From Bacteroidales bacterium (GTDB taxonomy: Bacteria > Bacteroidota > Bacteroidia > Bacteroidales > Lentimicrobiaceae): a DNA stretch of 11,271 nt. The notes under the pieces were generated by a model. The model did not search any database. It was not told the origin of the DNA and was given only the letters and a program-made list of their open reading frames with translations. The stretch is from positions 44,201-55,471 of the forward strand of contig JALHHH010000055.1 in NCBI GenBank assembly GCA_022837485.1, given 5' to 3'. Positions 7,472 to 11,271 of this stretch are shown piece after piece. The first letter of the stretch is position 1, and each line of letters begins with the position of its first letter. Position numbers and translations under genes: made by a program.

Positions 7472-9373
7472 ATGAGTGAGCCGATCAAGCACGAATGCGG
7501 GATAGCCATGGTAAGGCTGTTAAAGCCGCTTGAATATTATCTTAACCGCTACGGCACTTCTACCTGGGGTCTTAACAAGCTTCACCTGCTGATGGAAAAA
7601 CAGCACAACCGCGGTCAGGACGGAGCCGGCATCGCATGCATACGGCTCGATCCCAAACCCGGCAGTAAATACATCAACCGCCACCGTTCCAATTCAAACA
7701 CCCCGATTGCCGACGTTTTCCGTGCTGCTTACGAAGAAATTAATCTTGCTGCCGATGCACGCCCCGAAAGGCTGAAAGATGTGCAATGGCTCAAATACAA
7801 TACAGGATTTGCAGCAGAGCTGTTTCTTGGACATCTTCGATACGGTACGTTCGGAAAGAACAACATACAGAACCTGCACCCGGTAATTCGGGCCAACAAC
7901 TGGATGACCCGCAATCTGGTGCTGGCAGGCAATTTTAATATGACCAACGTGGATGAGCTTTTCGATAAGCTGCTCGACCTTGGACAATATCCTGTTGAGA
8001 CGTCCGACACCATCACTATTCTGGAAAAAATAGGACATTTTCTTGATGAAGAAAACGAGCGCCTGTATGCCAAATACAAAGCTGAAGGTTATTCGAAGAA
8101 AGACATAACGTCAAAAATTGCTAAAGAACTTGACGTATCCGAAATACTGAGGCGATCATCGGGAAGCTGGGACGGAGGTTATGCCATTGCAGGTTTGCTG
8201 GGGCACGGAGACGCTTTTGTGATGCGCGACCCCTCAGGCATACGACCGGCATTTTACTATATCGACGATGAAATTGTTGTAGCTGCCTCCGAACGCCCGG
8301 TAATTCAGACAGCGCTTAATCTTCCGCACCACCGCATAAAAGAACTGCAACCCGGAGAAGCTCTGATTGTAGAAGGCGATGGAACGATAAGCATTACTCC
8401 TATCCTTGAGCCACTCGAGAAAAAGGCCTGCTCCTTCGAGCGCATTTATTTCAGCCGCGGCACCGACACCGACATCTACCAGGAACGCAAACGGTTGGGG
8501 AGTGTGTTAACCCCTGCCATACTTAGGGCCGTTAATCACGACCTGAGGAATACCGTATTCTCCTATATCCCGAATACCGCTGCCGATGCCTTTTACGGCA
8601 TGGTGGAAAAACTGGACCTGTTTTGCAACAGCATCAAGAAAGACCTCATCCTGAAGGAAGGCACGGAGATTACCCCTACCCGGCTGGATGAAATTCTGGC
8701 ACTCAAAGCAAGGGTAGAAAAGGTAGCCGTTAAAGACATAAAACTGCGCACCTTTATCACCCAGGACAACGCCCGCGACGACCTTGTCGCCCACGTGTAC
8801 GACGTTACCTACGGAATCGTTAATCCCGGCACCGACACCCTGGTTGTGATCGACGACTCCATTGTCAGAGGAACAACGCTTAAAAGAAGCATCATCCGCA
8901 TTCTTGACCGCCTCGGACCCAAAAAAATTGTAATTGCATCCTCGGCACCCCAGATCAGATATCCCGACTGTTACGGCATCGATATGACCAAACTTGGCGA
9001 CTTTATCGCGTTTAACGCTGCCATCGAGCTTCTGAAGGAAAACAAGATGAGCGGAATCATCAACGAAGTTTATCTGAAATGCAAGGAACAGGAACATCTG
9101 CCGAAAGAACAGGTCGTAAATTTTGTGAAAGAGATATACCGTCCGTTCAGCGCTCAGCAGATTTCCGATAAAATTTCGCAACTTGTTACTCCTCCCGACT
9201 GCAGGGCGGAAGTTCAGGTTGTCTTTCAGACCATTGAAGACCTGCACGAAGCCATTCCGAACCATACGGGCGACTGGTATTTTACCGGCGACTACCCCAC
9301 ACCCGGGGGCAACAAGGTAGTAAACCGATCGTTTATCAACTACATCGAGGGCCGGAACGAGCGGGCATACTGA
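7472..9373 (+). CDS. Long-form amidophosphoribosyltransferase (PurF-like glutamine-PRPP amidotransferase)
   Basis: 633-residue protein with both PurF domains. PurF makes 5-phosphoribosylamine from PRPP and glutamine, the first step of purine synthesis. The class II glutaminase domain starts at C9 (HECGIAMVRL), which would become the N-terminal nucleophile after removal of eight residues; QHNRGQDGAG, the NFNMTNVDELF segment and RDPSGIRPAFYY follow. The phosphoribosyltransferase domain begins with CSFERIYFSRG and carries the PRPP loop VVIDDSIVRGTT at 458-469, ending in WYFTGDYPTPGG. Compared with the usual 450-510 residues it is enlarged, with extra segments in the glutaminase domain and a helical insert at about 380-425 between YIPNTAADAFYGM and RTFITQDNAR. 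All catalytic landmarks I can see are intact. Bacteroides relatives, as I recall, carry this long form besides a standard PurF, so it may be a paralogue rather than the only purine enzyme. The ATG at 7472 is chosen because homologues begin shortly before the CGIA nucleophile and a -7 box precedes it; the frame stays open to an ATG at 7340. Confidence 0.88.
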   Translation: MSEPIKHECGIAMVRLLKPLEYYLNRYGTSTWGLNKLHLLMEKQHNRGQDGAGIACIRLDPKPGSKYINRHRSNSNTPIADVFRAAYEEINLAADARPERLKDVQWLKYNTGFAAELFLGHLRYGTFGKNNIQNLHPVIRANNWMTRNLVLAGNFNMTNVDELFDKLLDLGQYPVETSDTITILEKIGHFLDEENERLYAKYKAEGYSKKDITSKIAKELDVSEILRRSSGSWDGGYAIAGLLGHGDAFVMRDPSGIRPAFYYIDDEIVVAASERPVIQTALNLPHHRIKELQPGEALIVEGDGTISITPILEPLEKKACSFERIYFSRGTDTDIYQERKRLGSVLTPAILRAVNHDLRNTVFSYIPNTAADAFYGMVEKLDLFCNSIKKDLILKEGTEITPTRLDEILALKARVEKVAVKDIKLRTFITQDNARDDLVAHVYDVTYGIVNPGTDTLVVIDDSIVRGTTLKRSIIRILDRLGPKKIVIASSAPQIRYPDCYGIDMTKLGDFIAFNAAIELLKENKMSGIINEVYLKCKEQEHLPKEQVVNFVKEIYRPFSAQQISDKISQLVTPPDCRAEVQVVFQTIEDLHEAIPNHTGDWYFTGDYPTPGGNKVVNRSFINYIEGRNERAY

Positions 9374-9429
9374 GAAATGAAATGCCGCTGATGCGGAAAG
9401 CGGAGAATTCCATAATTTTTTTTCAGCTG

Positions 9430-9460
9430 TTGCGATTTGTTATTAATTCCTGTAGGTTTG
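9430..9460 (+). promoter_or_regulatory. Candidate fucP promoter (-33 TTG, -7 TAGGTTTG)
   Basis: TAGGTTTG at 9453-9460 fits TAnnTTTG exactly. A TTG at 9430-9432 lies 20 bases upstream, the normal distance for a Bacteroidota -33 element. Transcription would start near 9467, giving a leader of about 43 bases before the ATG at 9510. This reading competes with the RNA-hairpin reading of 9454-9473, because the first hairpin arm would then be promoter and not transcript. Confidence 0.45.
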
Positions 9461-9496
9461 ATCCCCCGAACCTGAGCATGGATAATGCTATGAACC
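9454..9496 (+). other. Hairpin-forming leader segment resembling the 3' half of a TPP riboswitch
   Basis: The segment contains GAACCTGA (9468-9475) and TGGATAATGC (9479-9488), which match the conserved 3' part of the TPP (THI) element with one extra base between them. Two stems can form: AGGTTTG/CGAACCT around loop ATCCCC (9454-9473, one G-U pair), and CATGG/CTATG around loop ATAATG (9477-9492, one G-U pair), the second corresponding to P5 of the riboswitch. However, the conserved AGGGA tail is absent (AACCAT follows), and I find no GGGGTGC or CTGAGA 5' half upstream. It is therefore at most a remnant or a look-alike. Confidence 0.3.
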
Positions 9497-9509
9497 ATAC
9501 CTGACGGCA

Positions 9510-10688
9510 ATGACACGAAACAAGTACTTCATCCCCCTGGTTCTGCTTACCTCACTGTTTTTTCTGTGGGGATTTGCGCACAGTATCCTCGATGTGCTGA
9601 ACAAACATTTTCAGGAGGTTCTGGTCATTTCCAAGGCAAATTCGGCACTGATACAAGCCGTAGTTTACGGCGGTTACTTTCTGATGGCACTGCCTGCTGG
9701 ATTTTTTATCAAACGCTTTGGATACCGCATGGGCGTTGTTTTCGGATTGCTGCTCTACGGCATTGGAGCACTGCTGTTTATTCCCGCTGAAAAGGTTATG
9801 TCGTTTTCGTTTTTTCTTTTTTCCCTTTTTGTGATTGGGTGCGGACTTACTTTTCTGGAAACGGCTGCCAACCCTTATGTTACCGAGCTTGGCGAAAAAG
9901 ATGGCGCTGCCCGCCGGCTTAACCTCGCGCAATCGTTCAACGGATTGGGATGGATTTTTGGACCGCTGGTCGGGGGACTCCTGATTTTTCAGGCCGACGG
10001 TTCGCACGGGAGTGCGGCATTTCCATATACCCTTATCGGTATTGTAGTATTGATGGTTGCCATGGTTTTCATGAAGGTCAGACTTCCCGAAATCCGCACC
10101 GAAGAGAAAGCCGGCCGCGATAAAAATCCCGCATCTATGTGGATGAACCGCATCTTTGTTTTCGGAGTTATTGCCCAGTTCTTTTATGTGGGTGCACAAA
10201 CGGGCATCAACAGTTTCTTCATCAATTACGTCACCGAAATTAATCCCGGCATCGGTCCGCGCACGGCATCCCTCATCCTGTCGTTCGGGGGAATGGGCTT
10301 GTTTATGAGTGGTCGTTTTCTCGGGAGCTGGCTGATGGGTTACATCAAACCTGCCCGGCTGCTCGGGATTGCAGCAGCCGGAGCCGCGTTATGCATGACG
10401 GTGGTGATAGCCGCCATCCCGACCGTTTCGATGATTGCCCTGTTTATGACATACCTGTTTGAATCCATTATGTTCCCGACCATCTTTGCGCTATCGATCG
10501 CCGGGCTGGGCGTTCACACCAAACAGGGGTCTTCGCTGCTGATTATGGCTATAGTGGGAGGAGCCGTTGCCCCTTACCTGATGGGGCTTCTGGGAGAAAC
10601 CAATATGGCTGCCGGATTCGTAATCCCGCTGGTTTGTTTTCTTGTTGTTCTGGCATTCAGCCGTTTTGTTAGGAAGTCGCTGACATAG
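9510..10688 (+). CDS. fucP: FucP-family major facilitator sugar:proton symporter
   Basis: 392-residue inner-membrane transporter of the FucP family, which imports L-fucose or related sugars (some members glucose/galactose) with a proton. It resembles E. coli FucP along the first half: SLFFLWGFAHSILDVL (15-30), LETAANPYVTELG (116-128) and RLNLAQSFNGLG (136-147). The counterparts of E. coli D46 and E135 are D28 and E117, and those of Q159 and N162 are Q141 and N144, all at a constant offset of 18, so the proton- and sugar-handling residues are retained. About twelve hydrophobic segments span the chain, with a polar central loop at about 190-212. The start is the ATG at 9510, the first in frame before the first membrane segment; it lacks a strong ribosome binding site, as is usual in Bacteroidota. 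The gene lies 136 bases after the PurF-like gene and has its own promoter candidate. It converges with a mutarotase-family gene, which supports a deoxysugar substrate. No fucose isomerase, kinase or aldolase is in the window, so fucose specificity is inferred from family alone. Confidence 0.85.
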   Translation: MTRNKYFIPLVLLTSLFFLWGFAHSILDVLNKHFQEVLVISKANSALIQAVVYGGYFLMALPAGFFIKRFGYRMGVVFGLLLYGIGALLFIPAEKVMSFSFFLFSLFVIGCGLTFLETAANPYVTELGEKDGAARRLNLAQSFNGLGWIFGPLVGGLLIFQADGSHGSAAFPYTLIGIVVLMVAMVFMKVRLPEIRTEEKAGRDKNPASMWMNRIFVFGVIAQFFYVGAQTGINSFFINYVTEINPGIGPRTASLILSFGGMGLFMSGRFLGSWLMGYIKPARLLGIAAAGAALCMTVVIAAIPTVSMIALFMTYLFESIMFPTIFALSIAGLGVHTKQGSSLLIMAIVGGAVAPYLMGLLGETNMAAGFVIPLVCFLVVLAFSRFVRKSLT

Positions 10689-10786
10689 CCGGGCTTATTA
10701 TAACCAGATTACTTATAAAAACCGAAGCAGGCAGTTCAGCAGCGATTGCAACCTGTGGCAATGCCCTTCCGGCTAAAAACCCGCAC

Positions 10787-11110
10787 TCAATCGGTATGGA
10801 ACACCTCTTCCATAGTATGCCACCACTCCCCTGCTTTGATTCCGAGCGATTCCTGGCAGGGGTCGGTCTCCTTCCACCAGCGGATGGTTTCGGGATCGGT
10901 GGACATCTTTTGCATATCGGCTTCAAAATCAGTTCCTATGTACTCAAAATAGGCAAAAAGCATGGAATTATCAAGCAGAAAAATGGAATAGTTCCGGATG
11001 TTGCACTGCCTGATCGTATCAAGCACTCCCGACCACGGATTCCGGTGAAGTTCCAGATAATAATCTAGTTTTTCCGGCTTTACGCGGATTACCTGTGCAA
11101 AACGGCGCAT
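10787..11110 (-). CDS. rhaM: L-rhamnose mutarotase family protein
   Basis: 107-residue protein of the RhaM/DUF718 family (PF05336), small dimeric enzymes of the cytoplasm that interconvert the alpha and beta anomers of L-rhamnose; related proteins act on L-fucose or other sugars. Length and numbering follow E. coli RhaM (104 residues) closely: Y18, H22 and W26 here occupy the positions of the E. coli active-site Y18, H22 and W26, and the RWWKETD segment and the ending EEVFHTD match RWWKYMTD and QEVFYLP. The middle part (NYSIFLLDNSMLFAYFEYIG) is the family beta-strand pair. The ATG at 11110 is preferred; a TTG at 11149 in the same frame overlaps a -7 promoter box. The gene converges with fucP, 98 bases apart, and the two may serve the same sugar. 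Whether the sugar is rhamnose or fucose cannot be settled here, so the symbol names the family. Confidence 0.85.
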   Translation of the reverse strand: MRRFAQVIRVKPEKLDYYLELHRNPWSGVLDTIRQCNIRNYSIFLLDNSMLFAYFEYIGTDFEADMQKMSTDPETIRWWKETDPCQESLGIKAGEWWHTMEEVFHTD

Positions 11111-11146
11111 ACGCTGTATTTTAGATTTTGGGAACGGTTTAATGCT

Positions 11147-11154
11147 CAAAAGTA
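11147..11154 (-). promoter_or_regulatory. Bacteroidota-type -7 box for the mutarotase gene
   Basis: On the minus strand this reads TACTTTTG, a full match to TAnnTTTG. Transcription would start near 11140 and give a leader of about 30 bases before the ATG at 11110. No -33 TTTG is visible at the expected distance; that region is A/T-rich. Confidence 0.45.
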
Positions 11155-11204
11155 AGGATTAGCTTTTAAAAATTATCATTAGTGGGCATTTAAAACCCGC
11201 TGAT

Positions 11205-11220
11205 TCTTAACTGGTTAAGA
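11205..11220. repeat. 16-base inverted repeat (7-2-7) in the right intergenic region
   Basis: TCTTAAC, TG, GTTAAGA: the two seven-base arms are fully complementary. It sits about 50 bases upstream of the mutarotase -7 box on one side and three bases before a boxA-like sequence on the other. The stem is A/T-rich and no T-run follows on either strand, so it is not a good terminator. An operator or part of a promoter region is more likely, but this is inference. Confidence 0.4.
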
Positions 11221-11223
11221 TTT

Positions 11224-11235
11224 AGTTCTTTGACA
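11224..11235 (+). promoter_or_regulatory. boxA-like antitermination element at the right edge
   Basis: AGTTCTTTGACA resembles the boxA antitermination sequence (E. coli TGCTCTTTAACA) and, from memory, the form found in Bacteroidota rRNA leaders and spacers, where TTCTTTGACAT is common. It points rightwards out of the window. boxA elements precede 16S and 23S rRNA genes and also occur in the leaders of some CRISPR arrays. No rRNA sequence or repeat is visible in the 36 bases that remain, so the downstream partner is unknown. Confidence 0.5.
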
Positions 11236-11271
11236 TTTTTGTAATCGCAGCGCGTAAGTATCTCTCTAACA

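Noticed and set aside
8507..9265. 252-codon open frame on the minus strand
   Set aside because: It is antisense to the PRPP-binding half of the PurF-like gene and has no family features of its own.
9385..9423. Possible terminator after the PurF-like gene: CCGC/GCGG stem and a run of eight T
   Set aside because: The stem is only four pairs, and the T-run starts about 19 bases after it, too far for an intrinsic terminator.
10745..10762. Stem ATTGC/GCAAT between fucP and the mutarotase gene as a two-way terminator
   Set aside because: Five weak pairs with an eight-base loop and no T-run on either side.
11236..11271. First CRISPR repeat after the boxA-like element
   Set aside because: No sequence in the remaining bases repeats or matches a repeat type I know; the window ends too soon to judge.

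Overview
The window looks like ordinary chromosome from a member of the Bacteroidota, probably near Bacteroidales/Marinilabiliales. Four things point there. Several gene starts are preceded by a TAnnTTTG box, the Bacteroidota -7 element. Ribosome binding sites are weak or A-rich. A secreted DUF4476 protein is present. The PurF-like enzyme is the long form that I know from Bacteroides relatives. By eye the base composition is balanced (around 50% GC) and even. I see no transposase, phage gene, tRNA or CRISPR repeat inside the window.

Left and centre (1-7267): six genes lie on the minus strand. In transcription order they are a GNAT acetyltransferase (7267-6791), an exported protein with three DUF4476-like repeats (6429-5350), an aldehyde:ferredoxin oxidoreductase family tungsten/molybdopterin enzyme (5268-3400), a CPBP intramembrane protease (3263-2553), a membrane-anchored metallophosphoesterase (2321-1155), and a YfcC/DcuC-type transporter cut by the left edge (1046-<1). 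Gaps of 81 to 361 bases and separate promoter-like boxes suggest mostly independent transcription. The DUF4476 gene and the oxidoreductase are the best candidates for a shared transcript.

Right (7268-11271): a long glutamine-PRPP amidotransferase (7472-9373, +) diverges from the GNAT gene. A FucP-family sugar:H+ symporter (9510-10688, +) follows, then a convergent L-rhamnose-mutarotase-family gene (11110-10787, -). The last two fit deoxysugar (fucose/rhamnose) uptake and anomer conversion. The last ~70 bases hold a 16-base palindrome and a boxA-like antitermination sequence facing right. This suggests that an rRNA operon or other long non-coding transcript, possibly a CRISPR array, begins just outside the window.

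I found no clearly new multi-gene system. The observations most worth checking are the boxA-like element at the right edge, the altered CX3CX3C iron-sulfur motif of the oxidoreductase, the six regularly spaced cysteines of the DUF4476 protein, and a stretch before fucP that matches the 3' half of a TPP riboswitch but has a competing promoter explanation.
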